This document shows positions 49,624 through 57,922 of a stretch of 64,000 bases of DNA, piece by piece (the stretch's first letter is position 1; every line of letters begins with the position of its first letter). Where the stretch lies: assembly GCA_043746815.1 (NCBI GenBank), contig JAYTQG010000181.1:8205-72204 (forward strand), read 5' to 3'. The notes beneath the pieces were generated by a model. That model made no database searches and was not told the DNA's origin. It saw only the letters and a program-made list of their open reading frames with translations. This stretch comes from JAYTQG01 sp043746815. GTDB taxonomy: Bacteria; Actinomycetota; Thermoleophilia; Miltoncostaeales; Miltoncostaeaceae. The translations under genes were made by a program, and so were the position numbers.

Positions 49624-50105
49624 GGGCGAAATCCTTCCAACAAGAGATCGTAGGTGTCGTCGAGATGCTGAGGCATCACACGCGTCCCACCGAGCGTGGG
49701 CATGAAGTTCGTGTCGCCGTTCCAGCGTGGCAAAAGGTGAAGATGCAAGTGCTGGGCGATCCCGGCTCCGGCAGCCGAACCCTGGTTGACGCCAAAGTTG
49801 AAGCCCTGGGGACGCATGCGTTCCTCGATGACACGCTGCGACTCCTGAACCAGCCCCATCATCTCACCGACCTCCTGCGAGGAGAGGGCACGCAGTGTGT
49901 CGGTGTGTCGATAGGGGACAACCATCAGGTGTCCGTTGTTATACGGGTAGAGATTCAGAATGACGAAGCAATGCTCGCCGCGATGCAGGATGTACGAGGC
50001 CCGGTCGTCCGTTCCGGCCCCATGTGTGCAGAACACACACGGCGGATCAGCATCGGGGGACCGCCCGTCACCCGTGATGTAGGCCATCCGCCAGGGCGAC
50101 CACAT
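49620..50105 (-). CDS. HIT-family protein (Ap4A phosphorylase/hydrolase-like)
   Basis: ATG 50105 (MWSPWRMAYI) gives 161 residues. A GTG at 50132 is an alternative and would overlap corA. It has a Cys pair PCVFC (about 22-26), the NLYPYNNGHLMVVPYRH strand and the histidine triad QHLHLHLLPRW. The MWSPWRM opening is typical of actinobacterial Ap4A phosphorylase-like HIT proteins. It degrades dinucleoside polyphosphates or AMP-conjugates. Confidence 0.88.
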   Translation of the reverse strand: MWSPWRMAYITGDGRSPDADPPCVFCTHGAGTDDRASYILHRGEHCFVILNLYPYNNGHLMVVPYRHTDTLRALSSQEVGEMMGLVQESQRVIEERMRPQGFNFGVNQGSAAGAGIAQHLHLHLLPRWNGDTNFMPTLGGTRVMPQHLDDTYDLLLEGFRP

Positions 50106-50122
50106 GATGTCCTGCCGGTGAC

Positions 50123-51133
50123 TCAGAGCCACTTCTTTCGGCGGAAGTACCACACCATCAGGCCGGTGATGGCGCCCATCAGTGCCAGCACCCACACCAG
50201 GGACCAGATCCCATGGTGTGCAAGGGCGAGGCCGTCGATGTTCATCCCGTAAAAGCCGGTTACCAGCGTCAGTGGCAGCATCACGGCCGACAGCATGGTC
50301 AGGGCCCGGATGACGTCGTTCAGTCGGTGGGAGATCACCGACTCGTTCGTGGCTTCGATGGCCTCGACGACCTCTTTGTAGTTCTCCAGACTGTCCCAGA
50401 TCCGCTCGTTCTTGTCGACGATGTCGTCAAAATAGAGTTCCAAATCCTCCGGGGCGTAGCGCTGAACGCCCCGTTCAAGGAGGCGCAGTGTTGGGCGCTG
50501 CGGCTTGATGATCTTGCGGTAGTTGATGATCTCTTGCTTGGCGTTCGAGATGTCGCGGACGATGCTCTCGGAATGCTCGGCCTCTAGCACTTCGTCTTCC
50601 AACGCATCCAGTTTGAAGCCGATCTTGTCGAGGATCGGAAAGCAGTAGTCGAACATCTCATCGACGATGCGGTACAGCAGGTAGCCAGAGCCCTTGTCGA
50701 GGGTGGCTTCCAGCTCTTCTGGGCGTGTCGCGCAGCGTGTCCAGAGCGCCGAAAGGGGCTTCAGGGTCTCGTTCGGCAGGGTGATGAGCGTGTCCTCGCT
50801 GACGAAGACGTTCAGCTCCGCCGCCTGCAGCCGGCTGGTGCGTTTATCGAAGCGCGGAAAGTGGAGCACGATGAACAGATAGCCGTCGTACTCATCGATC
50901 TTGGCGCGTTGGCGCCGACGCGAAAGGACATCCTCAAGCGCAAGCGGGTGGAAGCCGTAGGTCTCCGAGAGCCACTCGGTTTCCGTCTCCGTTGGCGCCT
51001 CGATGTTCAGCCAGGTGAGCCCATCGAACTCAAGCCGGTCAACAACAGGCTCAGTGCTGGTGCGCGCCGCCGGGGCTGAGACCGCAGTATCGCGGGACCG
51101 CCTCGAGCGGCGAATGTTCGGAAGGCTCGCCAT
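50123..51133 (-). CDS. corA: CorA-family magnesium/cobalt transporter
   Basis: 336 residues. A cytosolic alpha/beta and long-helix funnel (1-270) is followed by two C-terminal membrane helices. The pore signature GMN is in TGFYGMNIDG (about 292-301). The tail ends with basic RRKKWL. It conducts divalent cations as a pentamer. It is upstream of the HIT gene on the same strand, with 17 bases between. Confidence 0.93.
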   Translation of the reverse strand: MASLPNIRRSRRSRDTAVSAPAARTSTEPVVDRLEFDGLTWLNIEAPTETETEWLSETYGFHPLALEDVLSRRRQRAKIDEYDGYLFIVLHFPRFDKRTSRLQAAELNVFVSEDTLITLPNETLKPLSALWTRCATRPEELEATLDKGSGYLLYRIVDEMFDYCFPILDKIGFKLDALEDEVLEAEHSESIVRDISNAKQEIINYRKIIKPQRPTLRLLERGVQRYAPEDLELYFDDIVDKNERIWDSLENYKEVVEAIEATNESVISHRLNDVIRALTMLSAVMLPLTLVTGFYGMNIDGLALAHHGIWSLVWVLALMGAITGLMVWYFRRKKWL

Positions 51134-51209
51134 CGTCCGCTCGCCCCTCGACGCCGCGCTGTGTGTGCTCGCTCACCTCTGGAGTGTCGCACATACGAGA
51201 CGGTCTGAC

Positions 51210-51887
51210 CTACTCGGTCAGGCCGTTCCGGTAGGCGTAGCGGGTAGCTTCGGTCCGGTTCGCAACACCCAACTTCCGGTAGATGTTCGACAGGTGGAAT
51301 TTGACCGTTTGCTCGGTGACGAACAACCGGTTCGCGATCTCCAAGTTGGACATACCTTCGGCAACGAGCTTCAGGATCGAGAGTTCCCGCTCCGTCAGCC
51401 CGCTCGCGGCTGCCGCTGATGGCGGCACGCCGATTACGGGTGGGTCGCCGGGACGTCCGCGCGGGTGGTAGACGGTACCTTCGACGACCTGGCGAACCGT
51501 CGACGGGAGGTCGAGCGGGTTGATCGATTTGACGACGTATCCCGACGCTCCTTTGGCGAGCGCGCGTTCAATGTGTTCAGGGTCGTCGAACATCGACAGA
51601 ATGATGATCTTGAGGTCCGGGTGGTCCTTGCGCAGTCGGCCAAGTGTGGTCAGTCCGTCGCCATTTGGCATCCGGAGGTCCATGATCACGACGTCGGGCC
51701 GCACGCGAGGAACGAGCGCGATCATCTCCTCGCCGGACATTGCTTCACCCACAACCCGAATATCGGGTGCGGTTTCGAGTGCACGCTTGATGCCGTCCAG
51801 CATCAGACGATGGTCGTCGGCAATCGCGACCCGCAAGGGGCGACGGACGGCACGTTCAGCGGTTGGCGGGGCTTCCGGCAGGCTCAT
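51210..51887 (-). CDS. NarL/LuxR-type response regulator
   Basis: ATG 51887 gives 225 residues. The receiver domain (18-135) has the acidic pair DD (24-25), phospho-acceptor Asp70 in VVIMDLRMP and Lys in GYVVKS. The LuxR-type HTH (about 160-222) has LTERELSILKLVAEGMSNLEIA and KFHLSNIYRKLG, given here in part. The likely kinase is the GAF histidine kinase at 54090. The ATG overlaps the stop of the glycosyltransferase gene, an unusual co-operon. Confidence 0.93.
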   Translation of the reverse strand: MSLPEAPPTAERAVRRPLRVAIADDHRLMLDGIKRALETAPDIRVVGEAMSGEEMIALVPRVRPDVVIMDLRMPNGDGLTTLGRLRKDHPDLKIIILSMFDDPEHIERALAKGASGYVVKSINPLDLPSTVRQVVEGTVYHPRGRPGDPPVIGVPPSAAAASGLTERELSILKLVAEGMSNLEIANRLFVTEQTVKFHLSNIYRKLGVANRTEATRYAYRNGLTE

Positions 51888-53578
51888 CAAGGCCTCGATG
51901 CTTGGGAACGAATCTTCCTCACGGTAGCGGAGGGCGCGGGGTTCGCATCGCGGGCAGGTCCGGTGGAACCCAAATCCCAAAGGGTTACCCCCGGTCCGAG
52001 GCTCGCTGGGACGCAGTAGATCGGGCGTGCGTGCCGCCGAATACCTCGGTAGAAGGCGACTTCGCGGGGGTAGGCGCGGGGCGCCGCGCGGACCCGGCGC
52101 TCGATATCACTACTCGTCAGGACCCAGCGCACCCGGTACCGGTGCAAGAGCGCGAGGGAGCGCTTTGGGTCTGGAGTAGTGCCGGGCTGTGGCGTTTGGA
52201 GGCGTATCAGTCGAAGCCAGTGCACGGCGTGCCCAGCGGCGATGAGTTTCTGCCCAGTGACACGATCCACCAGCGGGGGCCCGAGCGGATCGACGGCGAT
52301 CCGTGCTCCTCGCGGGACCACGCCTTCGATGACGGGGACGACGTCCAGACGACGATCCCGCTGTTCGTAGTCCGACAGCAGGGTCGCGGAGCTGAGCGCC
52401 GCGGGAACGAGGACCGCGAGTCCGAGGGCACCTGCCGTAAGGGTCGAGGGAAGGCGAATCCGGACGGCGAGTTCGTCGGCGACCTCCACCGCTGCCCGAG
52501 CGCCGAGCACGACAAGTACTGGGATGATCGGCAAGAGGTACCGATCGAAGTGGGCGCTCCATGCCGACACGTAGGCGAAATAGAGGACCGCGTACGGCGC
52601 GAGTACGAGGTCAAAGGAACGTCGCCGATACGCCGCGAGGCCCAGGCCGACGGCGGCAAGGACGAGCATCCCGGTGCCGATCGAACCGGAAAGGATCGGT
52701 TGCAGGTTGTAGCGCCAGCCGGGCCCGGCGTCCTCGAAGCCCAACCACCCATTCGCAACAATCCTGTTCTGGCGAGCGAAGTCACTGACAAAGCGGACCG
52801 CATCGAGGAGGGCATACGGAGTGCCGACGAGAAACGCTCCAAACCAACACGCCGACGTCGTGAGTGCCGATCGCCAGGCGCCCGACGGTCCTTCGGGGCT
52901 GCGCCTTGCGAGAACGAAAGCGGTACCGACCAGTGGAAGGACGGCTACCCCGGCGTTGTACTTCGCGGATGTCGCAAGGCCGATGAGCGCTGCGGCCCAC
53001 AGGAGATTGCGGCGCGCCGAGGTTTCGGCGGCGATGACAAGTTGCCAAAGGCCGAGGGTAAGCAGCGCGACCATTGTCATATCGGTGACGGCGAGATGGC
53101 TGTAGCCGACCGCGATGGGAGCGACCGCCATCATGCCGCCCGCGAGGAAGCCCGCGGCCAGCCCGGCAATCCGGCGTCCAAGAAGATAGGTCCCGATAAC
53201 CAGTACCAGCCCCGCGACGACGGAAATCGCCCGCCCCGTGAGGATGTAGGGGGTCGGATCGACGGCATATGCCTCTGGCGAGCCGAATCCCACGCCGCTC
53301 GGGACGGAGATGAATGGTGAGAGGGCCCCGACGGTTCCCGCGACCAGGTAGAGGTAAAGGCTCGGGTAAAGGAACCAATGGGGGTTCCCGGTCTCCCCGG
53401 TCAGGATGTTGAGCGACCGCGGAACGACGGTGTTCTCGTCTGGTGAGAGAAGGCCCGGCCCTGGGAGGCCCGCCCGCAGACCAATGAGGCGAAGCCAAAG
53501 CGCCACACCCAGAATGACGGCGAGCCCGGCAAGTTCAAGGCCATGGCCCGAACACGCCGCCGTGAGACGCTGCTTCAC
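51887..53578 (-). CDS. GT39/PMT-like membrane glycosyltransferase
   Basis: 563 residues with about eleven or twelve membrane helices. The first outside loop has the Asp-Glu pair (Asp47-Glu48 in LLSPDENTVV), the catalytic motif of polyprenyl-phosphate-sugar mannosyl and arabinosyl transferases. HLAVTDMTMVALL and TSAKYNAGVAVLPL are typical of the family. The C-terminal soluble part (about 440-563) follows. It probably transfers a sugar from a lipid carrier to protein or envelope glycan. GTG 53578 is seven bases after TACCCT. Confidence 0.85.
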   Translation of the reverse strand: MKQRLTAACSGHGLELAGLAVILGVALWLRLIGLRAGLPGPGLLSPDENTVVPRSLNILTGETGNPHWFLYPSLYLYLVAGTVGALSPFISVPSGVGFGSPEAYAVDPTPYILTGRAISVVAGLVLVIGTYLLGRRIAGLAAGFLAGGMMAVAPIAVGYSHLAVTDMTMVALLTLGLWQLVIAAETSARRNLLWAAALIGLATSAKYNAGVAVLPLVGTAFVLARRSPEGPSGAWRSALTTSACWFGAFLVGTPYALLDAVRFVSDFARQNRIVANGWLGFEDAGPGWRYNLQPILSGSIGTGMLVLAAVGLGLAAYRRRSFDLVLAPYAVLYFAYVSAWSAHFDRYLLPIIPVLVVLGARAAVEVADELAVRIRLPSTLTAGALGLAVLVPAALSSATLLSDYEQRDRRLDVVPVIEGVVPRGARIAVDPLGPPLVDRVTGQKLIAAGHAVHWLRLIRLQTPQPGTTPDPKRSLALLHRYRVRWVLTSSDIERRVRAAPRAYPREVAFYRGIRRHARPIYCVPASLGPGVTLWDLGSTGPARDANPAPSATVRKIRSQASRP

Positions 53579-53585
53579 GCCACTG

Positions 53586-53591
53586 AGGGTA
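53586..53591 (-). promoter_or_regulatory. -10 box of a predicted leaderless glycosyltransferase transcript
   Basis: TACCCT on the minus strand, seven bases, then GTG 53578. Confidence 0.5.
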
Positions 53592-53613
53592 CTCGCCCGT
53601 GCGGCGCTCGGCC

Positions 53614-53988
53614 TTACACGCGCTCGCCTACGGCTGCGGGTCGACTTCTACGGATTGCACTCACAATTTCCGCCGCTGGCACGCCCTTGAGGAGATGCTC
53701 GACGTCCGCGAGTCCAGTCTCGTCGACGCCATGGTCAACGACTGAGAGGAGGACCGTTCCCGTTCCAGGGCGTCGTCGGCGAAGTTGGCGCAGGGTCTCG
53801 ATTCCCCCTTCAGTCGGAAGGCCCGCATCGACCAACACGACGTCCGCGTCGAGCGACTCGGCCAACGCGTGAACTTCTGAGTCATCCCGCGCTTGCCCAA
53901 CGACGTCGATATCGGACTCCCGCTCGAGGATCCGGCGGAGCGCGTCACGAAATTGGTCGTGTCCATCCGCGATGAGAACGCGTGTCAA
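53614..53988 (-). CDS. Receiver-only response regulator
   Basis: 124 residues, one receiver domain with no output domain. Phospho-acceptor Asp54 in VVLVDAGLP and Lys in HLLKG are present. The N-terminal acid pair is incomplete: LIADGHDQFRDAL has one Asp followed by Gly. TTG 53988 start. It lies head-to-head with the histidine kinase gene and may be a phosphate sink, a connector, or a receiver with altered metal binding. Confidence 0.8.
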   Translation of the reverse strand: MTRVLIADGHDQFRDALRRILERESDIDVVGQARDDSEVHALAESLDADVVLVDAGLPTEGGIETLRQLRRRRPGTGTVLLSVVDHGVDETGLADVEHLLKGVPAAEIVSAIRRSRPAAVGERV

Positions 53989-54054
53989 GGGAGAAAATGC
54001 CTGCTCATTAGACCGAACGTTAGCGCCCGAGACGTGCCGCCATTACTGGTCGGT

Positions 54055-54083
54055 TTGGTAGTTCTGCCTGGACGCTGTATAGG
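54055..54083 (+). promoter_or_regulatory. Promoter of the histidine kinase-trp operon
   Basis: TTGGTA (54055-54060), a 17-base spacer and TATAGG (54078-54083), then six bases to ATG 54090. It predicts a leaderless message. Confidence 0.6.
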
Positions 54084-54089
54084 TCAACC

Positions 54090-55316
54090 ATGAGTAATCC
54101 CTCCACGAATGGCGACGATCCGGGCGTGCTCGCCCTCAAAGCCGTCGCCGGTCTTGGTCGACGGCCGACCGATGGCGGTCTAAAGGTCCACGACATTCTG
54201 CGCGCCGTCGTCACCGGCCTTGGAGCCCGGGCGGGCGCGCTGCAGGTGGTGGACGAACGCACCGGGCGTCTCATGCTCGCAGCGGCAGTCAACCTGCGGA
54301 CGGGTTCGGATCTGCTCCACAACGTGGCGCCGCTTGAAGGAATCGGCGCGCGGGTGCTTGAAGAGGGCATTGAGGTGTCCGCTGGTGAGGGCACGCCGAA
54401 TGCCCTTCCGGAGGCATTCCGGGTTGAGGGACTGACCACCTCGGTGGGCTTTCCGATCCGCGGTCGCCATCGGGTAATGGGGGTCCTCTGGGTCGCGGCT
54501 GGCCTGCCCGTCGACTGCACCGGACTGCCCGGTGACGCGGCCCGCATCGGTGCGGAACGGCTTGGTTGGTGGCTTGAGGAATCGCGCCTCTACCAGACAC
54601 TTGAGCGCGCCATGGGTCAAATTCTTGAGGCCGACGAGCGCATGCTTGGGCGAATTGGCTTGGACATTCACGACGGGCCGACGCAACTGTTGTCCGTTGC
54701 ACTGCTCGAGGTCCAGTTGCTCGAGGTCGATCTGAACGCAGCAGAGGGGGAGGGATCGACGCTGCCCGGAGGCCTTCGCCCAGCGCTCGGCCGGATCTAC
54801 GAGACGCTTGGTGGCGCCGTTCACGAAATGCGGGAGCTGATCGGGCAGCTGCGACCGGCCCAGTTCGAAGGGCGCGAGTTGCCGGACATCCTCGGCGACG
54901 CGGTCAGCGCCTTTGAGCAGCGCACTGGCGCCCGGATCTCGTACGACGTCTCGGGTGAGTTTCCGGAGCTTGAGGTCTCAATCTCTCAGCGCATCACGCT
55001 CTACCGGACCCTTCAAGAAGCGCTGTCGAATGCGCACCGGCATGGGCAGGCGTCGGAGGTAAACGTGGTACTGACCGGCGAACCGGACGGCACCGTGCTT
55101 GAAGTGACCGACAATGGTCGGGGCTTCGATGTCGAGAGCGTTCAGCGTGCCCGGGCCGGTGCTCCCGATGCCCGGTTTGGCATCTTTGGGATGCGCGACC
55201 GGGCGGAACTGCTTGGCGGCAGCTGCGAGATCGTCAGTGAGCGCGGCGTATCGACCAGGATTCGGGTGGCGCTCCCGAGGTGGCGCCCGCAGTCCGGCTC
55301 CCTCCTGATGGCGTGA
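54090..55316 (+). CDS. GAF-domain histidine kinase (HisKA_3 type)
   Basis: 408 residues, soluble. An N-terminal GAF sensor (about 30-165) has FPIRGRHRVMGVLWVA. The dimerisation/phosphoacceptor region (about 185-265) has LDIHDGPTQLLSVA with His194. The HATPase domain has LQEALSNAHRHG (N-box), DNGRGF and GIFGMRDRAELLGG. Such NarX/DegS-type kinases pair with NarL-type regulators such as the one at 51210. The stop overlaps the trpF GTG, so kinase and trp genes share a message, an unexpected pairing. Confidence 0.92.
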   Translation: MSNPSTNGDDPGVLALKAVAGLGRRPTDGGLKVHDILRAVVTGLGARAGALQVVDERTGRLMLAAAVNLRTGSDLLHNVAPLEGIGARVLEEGIEVSAGEGTPNALPEAFRVEGLTTSVGFPIRGRHRVMGVLWVAAGLPVDCTGLPGDAARIGAERLGWWLEESRLYQTLERAMGQILEADERMLGRIGLDIHDGPTQLLSVALLEVQLLEVDLNAAEGEGSTLPGGLRPALGRIYETLGGAVHEMRELIGQLRPAQFEGRELPDILGDAVSAFEQRTGARISYDVSGEFPELEVSISQRITLYRTLQEALSNAHRHGQASEVNVVLTGEPDGTVLEVTDNGRGFDVESVQRARAGAPDARFGIFGMRDRAELLGGSCEIVSERGVSTRIRVALPRWRPQSGSLLMA

Positions 55317-55945
55317 GTGCGCCGGTGATCGGTGTCAAGATTTGTGGGGTCACCCGGCCGGAGGACGCACACGCGGCGGTGATGTTCGGAGCAAGTGCCG
55401 TCGGAATGATCCTGGCACCGGGAACCCGGCGCACGGTCGGGCTCGCAGCTGGTCGGGCGATCATGGAGGCGGTTCCGGCGCCCGTTTGGCGTGTGGGCGT
55501 CTTCGTTTCGCCCAGTCCGGAGGCGGTTGCGGAGGCGATCGCCGCGTGTGGCCTCACCCACGTCCAGCTGCACGGAATCGTCGATATCGGGGCGCTTCGG
55601 CTGGCTGCCCCCGGCACCACGCTGCTCGAATCGATTCGGGTCGATGGTGCGGAGGCGCTCGCCCGCGCCCGGGTGTCGACCGCTGACCTGGTCCTTTTGG
55701 ACGCTGCCGTTCCTGGACAGCACGGCGGAACCGGGACGGTCTTCGACTGGACGATCTTGGAACGGGCGCCGCTCGGGCGTGACTTCATCTTGGCGGGCGG
55801 GTTGACACCAGACAATGTGGGTGAGGCCGTGCGGCGCGCGTCGCCACGTATTGTGGATGTGTCGAGCGGCGTCGAGTCCGCTCCGGGCGTTAAGGACCTT
55901 GGCTTGATCGCGCGTTTCATCACTCAGGCACGGGCTCAGCGATGA
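55313..55945 (+). CDS. trpF: Phosphoribosylanthranilate isomerase
   Basis: 210 residues from GTG 55313 (GTG 55325 possible). TIM barrel with VKICGVTRPEDA (catalytic Cys), GASAVGMILAPGTRR, VQLHGI, LLDAAVPGQHGGTG (catalytic Asp) and LAGGLTPDNV. Third step of tryptophan synthesis after anthranilate formation. GTGA overlap with the kinase and ATGA overlap with trpB. Confidence 0.94.
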   Translation: MSAPVIGVKICGVTRPEDAHAAVMFGASAVGMILAPGTRRTVGLAAGRAIMEAVPAPVWRVGVFVSPSPEAVAEAIAACGLTHVQLHGIVDIGALRLAAPGTTLLESIRVDGAEALARARVSTADLVLLDAAVPGQHGGTGTVFDWTILERAPLGRDFILAGGLTPDNVGEAVRRASPRIVDVSSGVESAPGVKDLGLIARFITQARAQR

Positions 55946-57120
55946 GCACCCTGGCCACCCGCTTTGGTCCCTACGGGGGACGTTTTGTTCCCGAGACCGT
56001 CATCCCCGCACTTGATGAGGCGGCCGCTGCCTATCTTCTGGCGCGCGACGATCCAAGCTTTCGAGCCGAGCTAGATGCCCTCCTCGCGGACTATGTGGGT
56101 CGACCCACGCCCCTCTACCGGGCGAAGGCACTGGAGGCCGCGAACGGTGGGGCACCGGTGTACTTCAAGCGCGAGGATCTCTGCCACACGGGCGCGCATA
56201 AGATCAACAACGCCCTCGGGCAGGTGCTTCTCGCCAAGCGCATGGGGAAGCGCAGAATTATCGCGGAGACCGGTGCCGGACAACACGGCGTCGCAACCGC
56301 CACTGCCGCGGCGCTGATGGGGCTTGGGTGTGTCGTCTTCATGGGACGAACTGACATGGTGCGCCAACGCCTCAACGTCGTCAGGATGCGGATGTTGGGC
56401 GCGGAAGTTGTCCCCGTAGATAGTGGGTCCGCGACCCTCAAGGACGCGACCAGCGAGGCCATCCGCGACTGGGTTACTCACGTGGGCGATACCCACTACG
56501 TGATCGGCTCGGCGGTCGGACCGGCGCCGTATCCGGAGATGGTGGCGGACTTCCAGTCCGTTATCGGCAATGAGGCGCGCGCCCAGTTCCTGGAGGCTAC
56601 GGGGGCCCTGCCGGGAACGGTGGTCGCCTGTGTTGGCGGGGGATCGAACGCGATTGGGATGTTCCGAGCGTTCTTGCCGGAAGCGAGTGTCGCGCTGGTC
56701 GGTGTTGAGGCGGCGGGCGAGGGCCTGGACAGTGGCCATCACGGAGCCTCGTTGTCTCGCGGAACACCGGGGGTCTTGCACGGTTCGTTCTCGTATCTGC
56801 TGCAGGACCCCGATGGTCAGGTCACGGAGGCGCACTCGATTTCGGCAGGGCTGGACTACCCAGGCGTCGGACCAGAGCACAGCTACCTGCGCGATACCGG
56901 CCGGGTCCGCTACGAAAGCGTGTCGGACCAGGAGGCACTCGACGCGATGCTTGCCTGCTCACGGTGCGAGGGGATCATCCCCGCCCTTGAAAGCGCGCAT
57001 GCCCTGGCACTTGTGACACGTGAGGCCGCGACGCTTGCCGGCCCAATCCTCGTCTGCCTGTCGGGACGCGGTGACAAGGACGTGGAACAGGTTGCAACAG
57101 CACTCGGCATCGATGGCTGA
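55942..57120 (+). CDS. trpB: Tryptophan synthase beta chain
   Basis: 392 residues of the main TrpB1 type. PLP-lysine in GAHKINNALGQ, FKREDLCHTGAHK, ETGAGQHGVATA, the PLP-phosphate loop CVGGGSNAIGMF and the sodium-site region SAGLDYPGVGPEH. It condenses indole and serine. Overlaps trpF and trpA, as expected for a channelled complex. Confidence 0.97.
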   Translation: MSTLATRFGPYGGRFVPETVIPALDEAAAAYLLARDDPSFRAELDALLADYVGRPTPLYRAKALEAANGGAPVYFKREDLCHTGAHKINNALGQVLLAKRMGKRRIIAETGAGQHGVATATAAALMGLGCVVFMGRTDMVRQRLNVVRMRMLGAEVVPVDSGSATLKDATSEAIRDWVTHVGDTHYVIGSAVGPAPYPEMVADFQSVIGNEARAQFLEATGALPGTVVACVGGGSNAIGMFRAFLPEASVALVGVEAAGEGLDSGHHGASLSRGTPGVLHGSFSYLLQDPDGQVTEAHSISAGLDYPGVGPEHSYLRDTGRVRYESVSDQEALDAMLACSRCEGIIPALESAHALALVTREAATLAGPILVCLSGRGDKDVEQVATALGIDG

Positions 57121-57922
57121 CGGAGCGGCGCGGCTGGAGGCCGCGTTCACGAACGCCGAGGGGCCGATCTTCATGCCCTACGTCATGGGCGGATACCCGA
57201 CGCTTGCCGAGAGTGCCCGCTACGCCGCGGTTATCGCGCGTCATGCGGGTGTCCTGGAGCTTGGGATGCCGTACTCGGACCCACTCGCGGATGGGCCGAC
57301 GATTCAAGCCGCTGGGCAGCGGGCGTTGAACGCAGGATGCCGGGTGCAGGATGTCCTCGACATCGCCGCCGACCTTGCCCCGGACGGCCCGCCGATCGCG
57401 TTCATGACCTACTACAACACGCTGCTTGCCTCGGGCATCGACGCCTTTGTGCAAAGGGCCGCCGACGCTGGCATCGCCGGTCTCATTGTCCCGGATCTCC
57501 CGGTCGACGAGGCCCACGTACTTCGGGCGGCAGCGAGCGCGGTCGGAATTGCCGTGATCGCGCTTGCCGCACCGACGACCACCGATGCCCGCCTCGACGA
57601 GATCGGCGCCGAGGCATCCGGTTTCCTCTACGCGGTCGCGGTCGCAGGCGTCACCGGCGGAAAAACGGTCCTTGATGACGGACTCCGTGACTTCCTCGCG
57701 CGAGCGAAGGCGCGTGTTCCGGTTCCAATCGCGGTGGGATTTGGAATCCGCAATGCAGCGCAGGCCGCGGAGATGGGGCGAGTCGCCGACGGGGTCGTCA
57801 TCGCCAGCGAACTCATCCGCCTGATCGAAACGGCCGAGAGCACCGAGGCCGCAGAACGGGCCCTCGATACGTTCTGTACCGGTATCGTCGCGGCGCTCAG
57901 CGGGGCAGCAGCAGGCGCCTAA
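57113..57922 (+). CDS. trpA: Tryptophan synthase alpha chain
   Basis: 269 residues from ATG 57113. It has PYVMGGYPTLAES, the catalytic Glu in VLELGMPYSDPLADGP with Asp in the same stretch, FMTYYNTLL, GLIVPDLPVDE and VAGVTGGKT. It cleaves indole-glycerol phosphate to indole for TrpB. trpE, trpG, trpD and trpC are not in the window. The end overlaps the FG-GAP gene by 26 bases. Confidence 0.96.
   Translation: MADGAARLEAAFTNAEGPIFMPYVMGGYPTLAESARYAAVIARHAGVLELGMPYSDPLADGPTIQAAGQRALNAGCRVQDVLDIAADLAPDGPPIAFMTYYNTLLASGIDAFVQRAADAGIAGLIVPDLPVDEAHVLRAAASAVGIAVIALAAPTTTDARLDEIGAEASGFLYAVAVAGVTGGKTVLDDGLRDFLARAKARVPVPIAVGFGIRNAAQAAEMGRVADGVVIASELIRLIETAESTEAAERALDTFCTGIVAALSGAAAGA

Noticed and set aside
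51863..53320. 485-codon plus-strand open frame opposite the glycosyltransferase
   Set aside because: Very charged, Gly/Arg-rich shadow; the minus-strand protein has proper membrane helices.
55290..55330. trp leader peptide or attenuator
   Set aside because: The kinase and trpF overlap by four bases, so there is no leader sequence.
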